From: Xenopus tropicalis | Taxonomy: Eukaryota; Chordata; Amphibia; Anura; Pipidae | Length of the DNA: 64,000 bases | Assembly (NCBI RefSeq): GCF_000004195.4 | Contig: NC_030679.2 | Coordinates: forward strand, 150,275,040 to 150,339,039 | Direction: 5' to 3' | Notes under the pieces: generated by a model | Database searches by the model: none | What the model was told of the DNA's origin: nothing | What the model saw: the letters and a program-made list of their open reading frames with translations, nothing else | Part shown: piece after piece, positions 1-11,389 of the stretch | How the letters are laid out: each line of letters begins with the position of its first letter | Numbering within the stretch: position 1 is the stretch's first letter | Translations under genes and position numbers: made by a program

Positions 1-499
1 CTTCTTAGCTGTTACAGGAGACAAATCTGGTCTGTTGGACCCAGGGGCTTGCTGTGGGGCAATTGGCAAACTGGGCCAGTGCATTTCACAGGCTAAATCA
101 GGCATAATCTCAGGACCCTGAGGCTCAATTACAGAGCTGTCTTCTCCACTAATTTCCCCCAAAATCTGCAACATTTTCATACTGATAATTACTCACAGTT
201 TGTCCAGCAAGAGCAGCACTTTCTCTTTCAGAGACATATCCTTGGTTTCAAAGGTAACCACATTCCAGCACAGACCTTACAGGCACACTGGGGGCAGGGC
301 CACACCCAGTAACAAAACTTTCTGGCTCCAGAACTTCAGAACCAGTGCAGGGATCCAGCTCTCGCTTATCTCCTCTTGTTCCAGACATGTTCCCACACAC
401 TTGTGCCAAATTTAGTGATCCTCTGGGGTCTGGAGATCCCTTAGTCTCAACTTCCATCCAGGAGCTTCACAGAGACACGTCTGGTTAGGGGCAGAGACA
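1..499 (-). other. possible retroelement or exon fragment, unassigned
   Basis: Read on the minus strand, a short open frame starts near 387 (MSGTRGDKRELDP...) and stops near 248. A second frame below it ends at a good splice-donor-like string near 196-204. The layout resembles the leader and gag start of an LTR retrotransposon, but no catalytic motif is present. I do not recognise the protein. The interval 500-772 shows only the AT-rich 3' flank of OR1. Confidence 0.25.
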
Positions 500-772
500 G
501 GGGAAAGTGTATAAGGAAGAGTCTTGTCCAAAATGTTACCCATTCATTCCAAAACCTAAAGTTATATGTAGAAGGGGCCTACTGTATGAAAGAGGAGAAG
601 CAAGTTCATATGTGACAAACAATAATACTAATAATCAAACCTATTTTGTCCAACAATTACACACATTTGTATTTGCACGATCAAGGGGTCACAATTGTTA
701 TAAGGAAATTACGCATTTCAACAAAGCAACTTTGATCATGTTTCTGAGTGCATAAAGGTCTCCTAAAGAGAT

Positions 773-1699
773 TCAGTTTCGCACTTGTTTCATTAGAACA
801 ACCTTAATGTCTTTGTTTCTCAGGCTGTATACAACTGGGTTGAAAAATGGGGTTCCAACTGTGTATAGAAGGGACAGCATTTTATCGATATTAAAATGAT
901 GCCCCTTGGATGATACCATATAAACTATTATCAGAGTCCCATAGTACATGCACACAACTATTAAATGGGAGCTGCAGGTGGAGAAGGCTTTGTGTCTTCC
1001 TTCAGTAGAGGAGATCCTGAGAATGGCAAGGCCAATGGCAACATAAGTGTAAATGATGAAGCAAAAAGGGAGAATTGTAAAAGGTATCATCAGTATCATT
1101 TGTGTTAGTTTTACGACTAGTTTATAATCTGTGCAAGAAAGTTCAAGAAGAGGTGACGAATCACAAAAATAGTGATCTATAAAAAATGAGCCACAGAACT
1201 GCAAATTATATATCAGAAGATTCATAATCACACTCATTAAAAAGGCTAAACCCCAAGAACAAAGACTCATATAGAGGCAAAGCCTGAAACCCATAATGGA
1301 GACATAATGAAGTGGGGAGCAGATGGCCAGATATTGGTCATAGGCCATGGCTGTGAGGAGATAAAATTCTGAAGCTCCTGAAACAGCATAGAGATAAAGC
1401 TGTGTGATACAACCAGTAGCAGATATTGTGCCCCCTCCATTCAGTAATAACCACAAGAAATTTGGAGTAATTCTGGTACTGAGCAAAACATCAGCCAGAG
1501 ACAGCTGGGAGAGAAGGGCGTACATGGGAGATCTCAGGGCTGAGACTGTTATTACCAATATAATTATAAGAAGATTTCCAAATAATGTCACAATATAAAT
1601 CCAGAGAAACAGAACAAAGAGAAACTCATTGATTATCTGAGAGTTCTGAAATCCCAAGAGAAGGAAAGATATACCTGATGTTTGATTCACCTTATGCAT
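773..1699 (-). CDS. OR1: class II olfactory receptor with altered DRY motif
   Basis: Seven-transmembrane odorant receptor, 308 aa from the conserved start MHKVNQ; the frame runs four codons further up, but those codons lie across the splice acceptor (ttccag, then gcaATG). Seen: N-glycosylation site NQT at residues 5-7, TM1 GNLL, TM2 PMYALLSQLS, C97 before TM3, the extracellular loop 2 cysteines, KAFSTCSSH before TM6 and NPVVYSLRNK in TM7. The family's DRY motif is D121-Q122-Y123 here: CGA, as in the sister genes, has become CAA, a CpG-type change. S76 has also become Arg. The Arg of DRY is normally needed for G-protein coupling, so the frame is open but the receptor may be inactive. It groups with OR2 and OR3 (one extra residue before TM5, KQVRN C-terminus). 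Confidence 0.93.
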   Translation of the reverse strand: MHKVNQTSGISFLLLGFQNSQIINEFLFVLFLWIYIVTLFGNLLIIILVITVSALRSPMYALLSQLSLADVLLSTRITPNFLWLLLNGGGTISATGCITQLYLYAVSGASEFYLLTAMAYDQYLAICSPLHYVSIMGFRLCLYMSLCSWGLAFLMSVIMNLLIYNLQFCGSFFIDHYFCDSSPLLELSCTDYKLVVKLTQMILMIPFTILPFCFIIYTYVAIGLAILRISSTEGRHKAFSTCSSHLIVVCMYYGTLIIVYMVSSKGHHFNIDKMLSLLYTVGTPFFNPVVYSLRNKDIKVVLMKQVRN

Positions 1700-1792
1700 T
1701 GCCTGGAACAAAAATTAAGATATGATATACTATTAAGTCAGAGACAGTCACCAATTTCCACACTAAAAGCTATAGGTGTCCCCCACCCAAAA

Positions 1793-1985
1793 AAGAATCC
1801 TGTAGGGTGAGCAGTGCCATTGAGCAAAGAGCAGCCATAACTCTATACTGCATGGATAAGGGAAGCCATTTGGCATTACAGAGATGGGGTTTTTATACCT
1901 TTGGAAAGGAACATAACAGCCATTCTGTAACTATCCCCTGGGCCGTGTATAACACAGAGACTTATTGGAAGGTCCCAGGAGGATA
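1793..1985 (-). promoter_or_regulatory. OR1 promoter cassette
   Basis: Minus-strand TATAAAAA lies at 1890-1897, about 190 bp above the ATG. The EBF/Olf1-like palindrome TCCCCTGGGC is at 1934-1943. The distal EBF-like site is degraded here (TCCCAGGAGG, 1973-1982). The block is almost identical to those of the other seven receptors. EBF sites near a TATA box are known OR promoter features; the assignment is inferred from that and from position. Confidence 0.8.
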
Positions 1986-2504
1986 AGGAGATGTTTGTTA
2001 CTAATAACAAAGATATTTATATTGACTCATAAAGCAAATGGCAGAAACAATTTGCAACATGATATTTTTGCACCCCATCCTAACAAAAACAATCAATATT
2101 ATCTTTATCATGTACATTTTTAAATGTACTCAATAATTTGTTTGTGGTGATTTTAATATTCCTAATAATGACTTCACAATTAATATAAACAATTATAATT
2201 CAAACAAATCACATCTTACTAACTGGTTGCATAAATAAAATGTAGGTACATTATTAATGTTTCATGATGAGAGGTAATAAGTAGTTAAGCGCTTAGGCAC
2301 AGCGTGTATGCTGGGGCACCAGTATCAAGGAGGGTCAAAAGGACTTGCCACTATAGGGAGCTGAACCAGGGACCCTAGTAAGGCCGATCACTTAACCTCT
2401 AGGGCAACTTTTCTTCCCACTGAATGGTAATAATATGTAATCAAATGGTAAGACTTCATAATGGTGGTTAAAGTCTTACAAACATAACATCAGCGAACAT
2501 ACTG
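1986..2504. other. OR1 5' flank, duplicated
   Basis: AT-rich non-coding DNA closely matching 8440-9000 upstream of OR2, so it was copied with the gene. No gene seen. Confidence 0.6.
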
Positions 2505-3800
2505 ACTAATATTATTATTATTATTTATATAGCACCATCATTTCACGCAGCACTTTACAGAGTAAAGGTACCAAACAATTAACCTATACAGACAATCATT
2601 TCTCCAGAATTGATTCCCAGTCACGATTGGATATTGTTAGAAGACAGTAGGGGGAGGGCCCTGCTCATGAGAGCTTACACTCTAAGAGGGAGAAAAGTGA
2701 GATATAAGATGGGGGTAACCAATGTGGCTGCAGAGTTCCTGTTGGCTAGTAAAGTGATGGGAAATGCAGAGTAACAGATGAATACCATTAGTGAGTGTGT
2801 GAGCAGTGGGGGATCAGGTTGCTGAGGGCTCAGATTATAGGCTTGAATAGAAAGGTGGTTTTTAAGTGGCTATTTGAAGGCCTAGAGGCTCTGAGAGTGT
2901 CTAATGAGATCAAACAGAGAGTTCCAAATGATGGGGGCAGCATGTGAGAAGTCCTGGATTCAAGAGGCTTGAATAAAAAGGTGGGGCCTAATTGAAAGCC
3001 TAGAGGCTCTGAGAGTGTCTAATGGGATGGAGCAGAGAGCTCCAAAGGATTGGAGGGGGAAACATTTGAGAAGTCCTGGATTCAAGAGTTAGTAATGAGT
3101 GAGCAGATAAGGGGTCATATACAGAGTGAAGGTTCCCCCTGAAGGTTACATGGGGATTAGGGTGGGTATATGTATATAAAGAGGGTGGATGAGCATTTTT
3201 GATAGTCTTGTGTGTAGAGAAGGGTTAAACGTGAGAGATGTTCCCTAGGTGCAGGTGGCATGATTTAGAGCAATTAAATGTGGATAATTAACAAGAGAGC
3301 AGAATCAAATGTGACTCCTGAACAGAAAACTTGTGGAACTGGGGTGATATTGTTATTTTCCCCACTGACAGTGACATCAGGCAGGGAATCAAAGTTGGAA
3401 GGTGGTAAGATGGCAAGTTCTGTTTTGTCCATTGTTGATTTTTAGACAACGAGAGGACATGAATGCTGAAATTGCTGTGAGACAGTGAGTGACATGAGTT
3501 AAAAGTGAGGGCAGGTCTGGAGAAGAGAGGGAGAGTTGAGTATCTTCTGCATATAAATGATACTGAAACCAAACTGAGCTGATTAGCTGGCCAAGGCCAA
3601 TGGTATAAGTTGATAATAGGAGGGTGAGGGGAGCAGGTGGAGGCTGTATGGGAGGCACTGAAGGATCAATTAGAGAGACAGGAAGAAATCCAGTTAGAGC
3701 AGTTACTTGAATCCCCAGTAAGGCTACAATATGGAGCAAGAGAGGATGATCACCAGTGTCAAAAGCTGCAGAAGCTGCAGCAAGTAAGTCTTTTGCTACT
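2505..3800 (-). mobile_element. L2/CR1-like LINE relic
   Basis: The 3' end is recognisable at 2515-2570 (the 'tttatatagcaccat...cgcagcactttacag' type end common in frog and fish L2-like LINEs). Reverse transcriptase fragments follow on the minus strand: residues AAFDTGDHPLLLH near 3740-3790, and YHLYAEDTQLSLSSPD with SSRCLKINNGQ at 3389-3600. YAED replaces the catalytic YADD. Frameshifts separate the pieces. The same fragment, with the same damage, lies at 9000-10445. Confidence 0.75.
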
Positions 3801-4154
3801 TTAGTGAGGACTGTTTCCGGGGAGTGTTCTGTTCATAAGTATCAGTGGATGGATCACTAAAGTGTCGCTGCAATAACTTCTCCTCTGAATTCCTGTCTGC
3901 TTCCTTAGCCATTTTCCTAGCCTGGGTCATTGCAGTGGTCAATACGCCCCATGTTGCCGCCTTTGAAGTCTCCAATACCATCACCTCTAAGGTGGACCCT
4001 GAATTCAGTTCCCTGTGTTGTTGTTATGTATTTCTATTGGATGTCACAATGCTTGAGCCAGAGTGAGGAGATAATGGAATACATTTACAGAGGTATTTAT
4101 GAAGCCTCCTGCTCAGGTTTCATGTTTTTCTATTTTTGCAGGAAGAATGACTGA
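3801..4154. other. duplicated spacer without gene
   Basis: Matches 10440-10790. Only short chance frames; nothing recognised. Confidence 0.4.
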
Positions 4155-4610
4155 ATTTTGATGTGGTTGTAGCACCCCCACACCTGTCCCTTTAATGGTG
4201 GTCTTAGGCCATTATAAATTGGTGTTGTTCTGGGTGATCTCTCCTTTAAAACCTGCTGGCTTGTGGGGGAGGTTGGTAGAATTAAGCCAGTGAAACAATT
4301 TTTGGGGGGATTGGCAGTCTCTCTCTGCTATCAAAGTATCATCTTTTCCCTTACCATTTTCTGTTAGGATTCAAGGCTCTGCCCTGGGCCCCTTATTATT
4401 TCTCTCTATACTTCTCCTTTGGTAAACTAATCAACTCATATGGTTTTCAATGCCACCTCTATGCTGATAATCAGATTTATCTCTCTTCTCCTGATCTCAA
4501 CCCAAAGCTCCTAACTCATGTCTCTTCCTGGCTGTCTGCTGTCTCTACTTGGATGTCCCAACGTTACCTTAAATTCAACTTCTCTAAGAACTACTAAAAA
4601 CCCACAGCAT
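4155..4610 (+). mobile_element. LINE reverse transcriptase fragment, plus strand
   Basis: Around 4370-4590 the plus strand reads a decayed reverse transcriptase core: ALPWAPYYFSLY, then FGFQCHLYADN-like residues, then SPDLNPKLLTHVSSWLSA-like residues. It is oriented against the neighbouring LINE and is repeated at 10930-11260. Confidence 0.6.
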
Positions 4611-4823
4611 TTTTTTTTAAATTGTATGCCCTTCTACAGATACTAAATTACTAAACAAACCGGGGACCAGGGAATGTGCACTGACCAATCTGTTTTGTTT
4701 TTTGTATGAATTAACTAATGACCTTATTAGATATCAGTATCTGATGCTGGAGGTGACAGTGCCCCTCTATACGGCTCAGAGACTGGAAAGATCCACTTAC
4801 CATGGGCCCATTGATTTTTGTGA

Positions 4824-6277
4824 CAATAGGGTTATTATACATAGGGGTCCATTCATTAAAGTACTATTTTATTTTATATTTTTAGAAAAAAATGTATTGT
4901 ACTGACCGCGATAATATTGTTAAAATAGTACGACACTTGTGGCACGTTTGTGCTTCGATGAAAAAGTCATACTTTTTCTATTTTCATTCAAGCTTTGTTA
5001 TCGTGACTTTCCTTGGGCCAGGTTGGAGCTGCAGAGTGCCATTGAGCCCTATGGGAGGCTTTCCTTGGGCCGGGTTGGAGCTGCAGAGTGCCATTGAGCC
5101 CTATGGGAGACTTTCCTTGGGCCAGGTTGGAGCTGCAGAGTGCCATTGAGCCCTATGGGAGACTTTCCTTGGGCCAGGTTGGAGCTGCAGAGTGCCATTG
5201 AGCCCTATGGGAGACTTTCCTTGGGCCGGGTTGGAGCTGCAGAGTGCCATTGAGCCCTATGGGAGACTTTCCTTGGGCCGGGTTGGAGCTGCAGAGTGCC
5301 ATTGAGCCCTATGGGAGACTTTCCTTGGGCCGGGTTGGAGCTGCAGAGTGCCATTGAGCCCTATGGGAGACTTTCCTTGGGCCGGGTTGGAGCTGCAGAG
5401 TGCCATTGAGCCCTATGGGAGACTTTCCTTGGGCCGGGTTGGAGCTGCAGAGTGCCATTGAGCCCTATGGGAGACTTTCCTTGGGCCGGGTTGGAGCTGC
5501 AGAGTGCCATTGAGCCCTATGGGAGGCTTTCCTTGGGCCGGGTTGGAGCTGCAGAGTGCCATTGAGCCCTATGGGAGACTTTCCTTGGGCCGGGTTGGAG
5601 CTGCAGAGTGCCATTGAGCCCTATGGGAGACTTTCCTTGGGCCGGGTTGGAGCTGCAGAGTGCCATTGAGCCCTATGGGAGACTTTCCTTGGGCCGGGTT
5701 GGAGCTGCAGAGTGCCATTGAGCCCTATGGGAGGCTTTCCTTGGGCCGGGTTGGAGCTGCAGAGTGCCATTGAGCCCTATGGGAGACTTTCCTTGGGCCG
5801 GGTTGGAGCTGCAGAGTGCCATTGAGCCCTATGGGAGACTTTCCTTGGGCCGGGTTGGAGCTGCAGAGTGCCATTGAGCCCTATGGGAGGCTTTCCTTGG
5901 GCCGGGTTGGAGCTGCAGAGTGCCCTTGAGCCCTATGGGAGACTTTCCTTGGGCCGGGTTGGAGCTGCAGAGTGCCATTGAGCCCTATGGGAGACTTTCC
6001 TTGGGGCGGGTTGGAGCTGCAGAGTGCCATTGAGCCCTATGGGAGGCTTCCAAAATCATGCACTGAAAGTTTAAAGCCAGAATGGTTTTCCCGCCATTTA
6101 CGATAGTTCGGATATTAAATTTTTTTAACTTTCGGATCATAACCACGATATTCCAAGAAACATATTTTCCAACATCAGAAATTATGGTGGTTACTCTGAA
6201 TTTTTTCCAATCGTACTTTTAACCAACAAAAAAATCGTAATTTAATGAATGGACTCCATAGTATAATAACCCTATTG
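4824..6277 (+). mobile_element. MITE carrying a 52-bp tandem array
   Basis: Long imperfect terminal inverted repeats lie at 4824-4864 (caatagggttattatac, then ggggtccattcattaaag) and 6236-6277. There is no transposase. The interior holds AT-rich palindromic DNA plus 20 tandem units. The same family occurs at about 11645-13360 (reversed), 25746-26163 and 50620-51110. Confidence 0.75.
5010..6049 (+). repeat. 52-bp tandem array, 20 units
   Basis: Unit core ttccttgggccgggttgg, continuing gagctgcagagtgccattg and agccctatgggagac; 20 x 52 bp = 1040 bp. Units differ at only a few positions (gagac/gaggc, ccagg/ccggg). 52 is not divisible by 3, so open frames across it are accidental. Confidence 0.95.
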
Positions 6278-7219
6278 GGATTTTGGCAGTAAATGTCTTT
6301 TAGGTTCTAATACTAATGTTTATATCACTGAATTAAAAAAAGGACTTTCCCTGGTCTCTCTGTGCTTCTTCCTCAGGGCGGGAACTTTTGGAAACATCAT
6401 TAAGGTGATTGAGGCTTTGGGGTGTGATATGTCCATATATCAGCTGCGCTCTGAAATCCGGCACTAGGTGAAGGGCTAGGGGAGCTAAGGGGAGAGCTTT
6501 TACGTTCCATAGTGCTCTAGCACTTGCATCCAAGTTAATAATAATTTGTCTAATTTCTTGACAGGCCACAAAAGATATTGAGGGAAGCTGGAACATCTAC
6601 ACCCATATTAGAGGGATACAATGGACCTATACATTTGTTACCATAAATGGTATCCTGAGGGGGTCAAATAAATAAGGTTTACAAATGACATATGGCAACA
6701 TGTGACAATGATATCACCTTAATTGATCAAGCCCAAGACTAAAGGCTCATGTAAAAGGTAAAAGCCTATATTCATAATGGCAACCTAACAGATGGGAATC
6801 ATTTTTTACATTGATATTATAATATGAAAATAAACAATAAGAATATGACTATACACTATAATATTAATTTAGACAAATATAATGGACAAAGTCTTTCTTG
6901 TTTATTATCTTAACCCCAAACTAGAAATATTTATTCCATTCCAGCTCAGTCAGTAAAGAAGGAGAAATGTATTTATTTACCGACTGGAGGGTGAAAGAGT
7001 TTTATCCATAATGTTACCCCTTCATCCCAAAACCTAAATAGATATGTGTAGAAGAGGCCGACTGTTATTGTCCGTCTTAAAGCCAAAGTGGCAAATTTTG
7101 TCCAAATAATACCCGCTTTGTGTGCCCATGAACAAAGAGTAATAACTTACTGCAATTACACATTTTAACAAAGCAAGTTTGATCACATTTCTCAGTGTAT
7201 AAAGGTCTCCGAAAGAGAC
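6278..7219. other. 3' flank of OR2
   Basis: Non-coding. 6331-6480 recurs directly at 13632-13770 and inverted at 11390-11520. 6480-7219 matches the OR3 3' flank, which has an extra LINE at 14112-16060. No gene seen. Confidence 0.6.
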
Positions 7220-8146
7220 TCAGTTTCGCACTTGTTTCAGTAGAACAACCTTAATGTCTTTGTTTCTCAGGCTGTATACAACTGGGTTGAAAAATGGGGT
7301 TCCAACTGTGTATAGAAGGGATAGTATTTTATCGATATTAAAATTATGCCCCTTGGATGGTACTATATAAACTATTATCAGAGTCCCGCAGTACATGCAC
7401 ACAACTATTAAATGGGAGCTGCAAGTGGAGAAGGCTTTGTGTCTTCCTTCAGTAGAGGAGATCCTGAGAATGGCAAGGCCAATGGCAACATAAGTGTAAA
7501 TGATGAAGCAAAAAGGGAGCAGCACAAAAGGCATGGTCAATATCATTTGTGTTAGTTTTACAACTAGTTTATAATCTGTGCAAGAAAGTTCAAGAAGAGG
7601 TGACATATCACAAAAATAGTGATCTATAAAAAATGGGCCACAGAACTGCAAATTAAGTATTAGAAGATTCATAATCATACTCAATATAAGGGCTAAGCCC
7701 CAAGAACAAAGACTCATATAGAGGCAAAGCCTGAAACCCATAATGGAGGCATAATGAAGTGGGGAGCAGATGGCCAGATATCGGTCATAGGCCATGGCTG
7801 TGAGGAGATAGAATTCTGAACTTACTGAAACACCATAGAAGTAAAACTGTGTGATACAACCAGTAGCAGATATTGTGCCGCCTCCATTCAGTAATAACCG
7901 CAAGAAATTTGGAGTAATACTGGTACTGAGCAAAACATCAGCCAGAGACAGCTGGGAGAGAAGGGCGTACATGGGAGATCTCAGGGCTGAGACTGTTATT
8001 ACCAATATAATTATAAGAAGATTTCCAAATAATGTCACAATATAAATCGTAAGAAATGGAACAAAGAGAAACTCATTGATTATCTGAGAGTTCTGAAATC
8101 CCAAGAGAAGGAAAGATATACCTGATGTCTGATTCACCTTATGCAT
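7220..8146 (-). CDS. OR2: class II olfactory receptor
   Basis: Intact 308-aa receptor and the best reference copy in the window. Seen: NQT sequon at 5-7; TM1 about 26-48; TM2 about 58-80; C97; D121-R122-Y123 at the end of TM3; loop-2 motif DHYFCD at 174-179 with cysteines 169, 179 and 189; KAFSTCSSH at 237-245 before TM6; NPVVYSLRNK at 287-296. The start is the conserved MHKVNQ just after the splice acceptor. As a member of the family it should detect odorants at the cilia of olfactory neurons through G-olf; the ligand cannot be told. Closest to OR3 and OR1. Confidence 0.96.
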   Translation of the reverse strand: MHKVNQTSGISFLLLGFQNSQIINEFLFVPFLTIYIVTLFGNLLIIILVITVSALRSPMYALLSQLSLADVLLSTSITPNFLRLLLNGGGTISATGCITQFYFYGVSVSSEFYLLTAMAYDRYLAICSPLHYASIMGFRLCLYMSLCSWGLALILSMIMNLLILNLQFCGPFFIDHYFCDMSPLLELSCTDYKLVVKLTQMILTMPFVLLPFCFIIYTYVAIGLAILRISSTEGRHKAFSTCSSHLIVVCMYCGTLIIVYIVPSKGHNFNIDKILSLLYTVGTPFFNPVVYSLRNKDIKVVLLKQVRN

Positions 8147-8245
8147 TGCCTGGAACTACAAAAAGAAAAAAATATGATACACAGTTAAGTCAGAGACAGT
8201 CACCAACTTCCACACCAAAATCTATAGAGGTCCACCACCCAAAAA

Positions 8246-8440
8246 GAATCCTGTAGGGTGAGCAGTGCCATTGAGCAAAGAGCAGCCATAACTCTATACT
8301 GCATGGATAAGGGAAGCCATTTGGCATTACAGAGATGGGGTTTTTATACCTTTGGAAAGGAACATAACAGCCATTCTGTAACTATCCCCTGGGCCGTGTA
8401 TAACACAGACACTCACAGGGAGCTCCCTGGGGCACAACCA
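8246..8440 (-). promoter_or_regulatory. OR2 promoter cassette
   Basis: TATA box at 8341-8348 (minus), proximal EBF-like TCCCCTGGGC at 8385-8394, distal EBF-like TCCCTGGGGC at 8424-8433. A near-palindrome TTGTTACTAATAACAA follows at about 8446-8461, a possible homeodomain site. The TATA lies about 195 bp above the ATG. Confidence 0.82.
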
Positions 8441-8999
8441 GAAGCTTGTTACTAATAACAATTTCTTTCAATTTCAGAAGATATTTATATTGACTCATAA
8501 AGCCAATGGCAGAAACAATTTGCAATATGATATTTTTGCACCCCCGTCCTAACAAAAACAATCAATATTATCTTCAACATGTACATTTTCTAAATGCACT
8601 CAATAATTTGCTTGTGGTGTTTTCAATATTCCTAATAATGACTTCACAATTAATATAAACAATTATAATTCAAACAAATCACATCTTAATACCTGGCTGT
8701 ATAAATAAAATGTGGGTACATTATTAATGTATCATGATGAGAGGTAATAATTAGTTTAGCGCTTAGGCTTTAGAGCAATCAAGGCAACCATTATAGGCAC
8801 AGCGGGTATGCTGGGGCACCAGTAGCAAGGAGGGTCAAAAGGACTTGGGCTAGGGTCCCTAGTCAGGCCAATCACTTAACCTCTAGGGCAACTCCTCTTC
8901 CCACTGAATGGTAATAATATGTAATCAAATGATAAGACTGCATAATGGATGGTTATTTCTTACAAACATAACATCAATAAACAGCTAACATACTGACTA
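8441..8999. other. OR2 5' flank
   Basis: AT-rich, paralogous to 1986-2504. It has a 25-bp stretch near 8775-8800 missing from the OR1 copy. No gene seen. Confidence 0.5.
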
Positions 9000-10445
9000 A
9001 TATTATTATTATTTATATAGCACCATCATTTCACGCAGCACTTTACAGAGTAAAGGGACCAAACAATTAACCTATACAGACAAACATTCCCAGTTACGAT
9101 TGGATATTTTTAGAAGACAGTAGGGGGAGGGTCCTGCTCATGAGAGCTTACATTCTAAGAGGGAGAAAAGTGAGAAGTAAGTCGGGGGTAACCAATGTGA
9201 CTGCAGAGTTCCTGTTGGCTAGTGAAGTGGTAAATGCAGAGTAAGAGATGAATACCATTAGTGAGTGTGTGAGCAGTGGGTGATCAGGTTGCTGAGGGCT
9301 CAGATTATAGGCTTGAATAAAAAGGTGGGTTTTAAGTGGCTATTTGAAGACCTGGAGGTTCTGAGAGTGTCTAATGCAATGGAGCAGAGAGTTCCAAAGG
9401 ATGGGGGGCAGCATGTGAGAAGTGAGAAGTCCATGAGTCTGGCAGCAGATGGGTTGGAGTGGGGTCAGTTTAGAAAGGGTGGAGTCCAAAGAGCAGTGAG
9501 ATACAGTAGTCTAAATGAGAGTTGAAAAGGGTGGATGAGAATTTTGGTCTCGTGTGAGAGGAAGGGTCAGACTCAATGTTCCTAAGGTGAAAATGGCATG
9601 GTTTAGAGCAGAGATCCTCAACCTTTTTAACCCGTGAGCAAAACTTAAGTATCAAAAAAAAAGTGTGGGAGCAACACAAGCATGAAAAAGTTCCTGGGGG
9701 TGACCAAAAAAGGCTGTAATTGGTTATCTTGTAGCCCCTGTGTGGATTGACTACAGGAGGCTCTGTTTGGTAGTACCCATAGTCTTTATGCCTCTAAAAC
9801 TTCCCTCCAAGCCAAGAATTCAAAAATAAGCACATGCTTTAAGGCCACTGGGAGAAACATCCAAGGGGGCGGTGAGCAACATGTTTCTAACGAGCCACTG
9901 ATTTAGAGCAATTAAATGTGGGAAATTAACAGGAGAGCAGAATCAAATGTGACTCCTGAACAGAAAACTTGTGGAACTGGGGTGATATTGTTATTTTCCC
10001 CACTGACAGTGACATCAGGCAGGGAATCAAAGTTGGAAGGTGGGAAGATGGCAAGTTCAGTTTTGTCCATTGTTGATTTTTAGACAACGAGAGGACATGA
10101 ATGCTGAAATTGCTGTGAGACAGTGAGTGACATGAGTTAAAAGTGAGGGCAGGTCTGGAGAAGAGAGGGAGAGTTGAGTATCTTCTGCATATAAATGATA
10201 CTGAAACCAAACTGAGCTGATTAGCTGGCCAAGGCCAATGGTATAGATTGATAATAGGAGGGTGAGGGGAGCAGGTGGAGGCTGTATGGGAGGCACTGAA
10301 GGATCAATTAGAGAGACAGGAGGAAATCCAGATAGAGCAGTTACTTGAATCCCCAGTAAGGCTACAATATGGAGTAAGGGAGAATGATCACCAGGGTCAA
10401 AAGCTGCAGAAGCTGCAGCAAGTAAGTCTTTTGCTACTTTAGTGA
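9000..10445 (-). mobile_element. L2/CR1-like LINE relic, OR2 copy
   Basis: Paralogue of 2505-3800. Minus-strand reverse transcriptase pieces include NSHLDYCISLLFG near 9490-9540 and YHLYAEDTQLSL near 10150-10200. It is interrupted by the hAT MITE at 9609-9900, which the OR1 copy lacks. Confidence 0.75.
9609..9900. mobile_element. non-autonomous hAT element
   Basis: Starts cagagatcctcaacc and ends gagccactg. It is flanked by 8-bp target duplications gtttagag (9601-9608) and atttagag (9901-9908). The uninterrupted target atttagag is present once near 3262 in the paralogous LINE. Confidence 0.8.
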
Positions 10446-10929
10446 GGACTGTTTCCGGGGAGTGTTCTGTTCATATCAGTGGATGGATCACTAAAGTGTC
10501 GCTGCAATAACTTCTCCTCTGCATTCCTGACTGCTTCCTTAGCCATTTTCCCAGTCTGGGTCATTGCGGTGGTCAATAAGCTCCATGTTGCCGCCTTAGA
10601 AGTCTCCAATACCATCACCACTTAGGTGGCCCCTGAATTCAGTTCCCAGTATTGGATCCTGCCATGTCAGAATGATTGAACCAGAGTGAGGAGATAATTG
10701 AATACATTTACAGAGGTATTTATTAAGCCTCCTGCTCAGGTTTCATGTTTTTCTATTTTTGCAGGAAGAATGACTGAATTTTGATGTGGTTGTAGCAACC
10801 CACACCCGTCCCTTTAATGGTGGTCTTAGGCCATTATAAATTGGTGTTGGTCTGGGTGATCTCTCTCCTTAAAAAGTTACTGGGTTGTGGGTTGGGGGGG
10901 GGGGGAGAATTAAGCCAGTGAAACAAATG
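10446..10929. other. duplicated spacer without gene
   Basis: Paralogue of 3801-4330, with a G-run near 10890-10905. No gene seen. Confidence 0.4.
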
Positions 10930-11260
10930 CTTTGGACTTGGCAGTCTCTCTGCTATCAAAGTATCATCTTTTCCCTTACCACTTTCTGTTGGGGTTCCTC
11001 AAGGCTCTGCCCTGGGCCCCTTATTATTTCTCTCTATACTTCTTCTCCCTTGGCAAACTAATCAACTCATATGGTTTTCAATGCCACCTCTATGCTGACA
11101 ATTCCACTATAACCCCATCTCCCCAGGCCTGGTGCCTTGGGGTTATTCCCAATTCTGCCCTGTCCTTCACCCCTCATATCCAATCACTTATCCAATCATG
11201 TCACTTTCACCTAAAAATATTTCCACAATATGATCATTTATCACCCAAGATGCTGCCTTA
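10930..11260 (+). mobile_element. LINE reverse transcriptase fragment, plus strand
   Basis: An open frame reads GFLKALPWAPYYFSLYF, then FQCHLYADN, then LGVIPNSALSFTPHIQSL; these are remnants of the RT palm and the following domain of an L2/CR1-like LINE. Paralogue of 4155-4610, with an internal deletion after YADN. Confidence 0.65.
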
Positions 11261-11389
11261 ATTCTTATTATCAAGAGTAATACGATTTTTTCGTAAGCAT
11301 ATTCTTGATATTTGCGATCATCAGAAATCCAATCCGAATTTTACCCACTCAGGATTCGAACTTGTGTTTTAATGAATCGGCCCCCTAGT

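Noticed and set aside
1404..1598. A conserved 64-aa frame (MIQPVADIVPPPFSN...) antisense to every OR
   Set aside because: It lies opposite TM1-TM3 of each receptor and is conserved only because the receptor sequence is; no promoter or codon signal of its own.
4892..5149. Repetitive open frames through the 52-bp arrays (also 11864-13321)
   Set aside because: 52 is not a multiple of 3; the frames repeat every three units and exist on both strands.
8258..8455. A conserved 65-aa frame (MSSAIEQRAAITLYC...) upstream of most receptors, also at 17688, 28659, 34078 and 61641
   Set aside because: It runs antisense through the promoter cassette. Variation follows DNA-level conservation, start contexts differ, and OR6 and OR7 copies have other frames.
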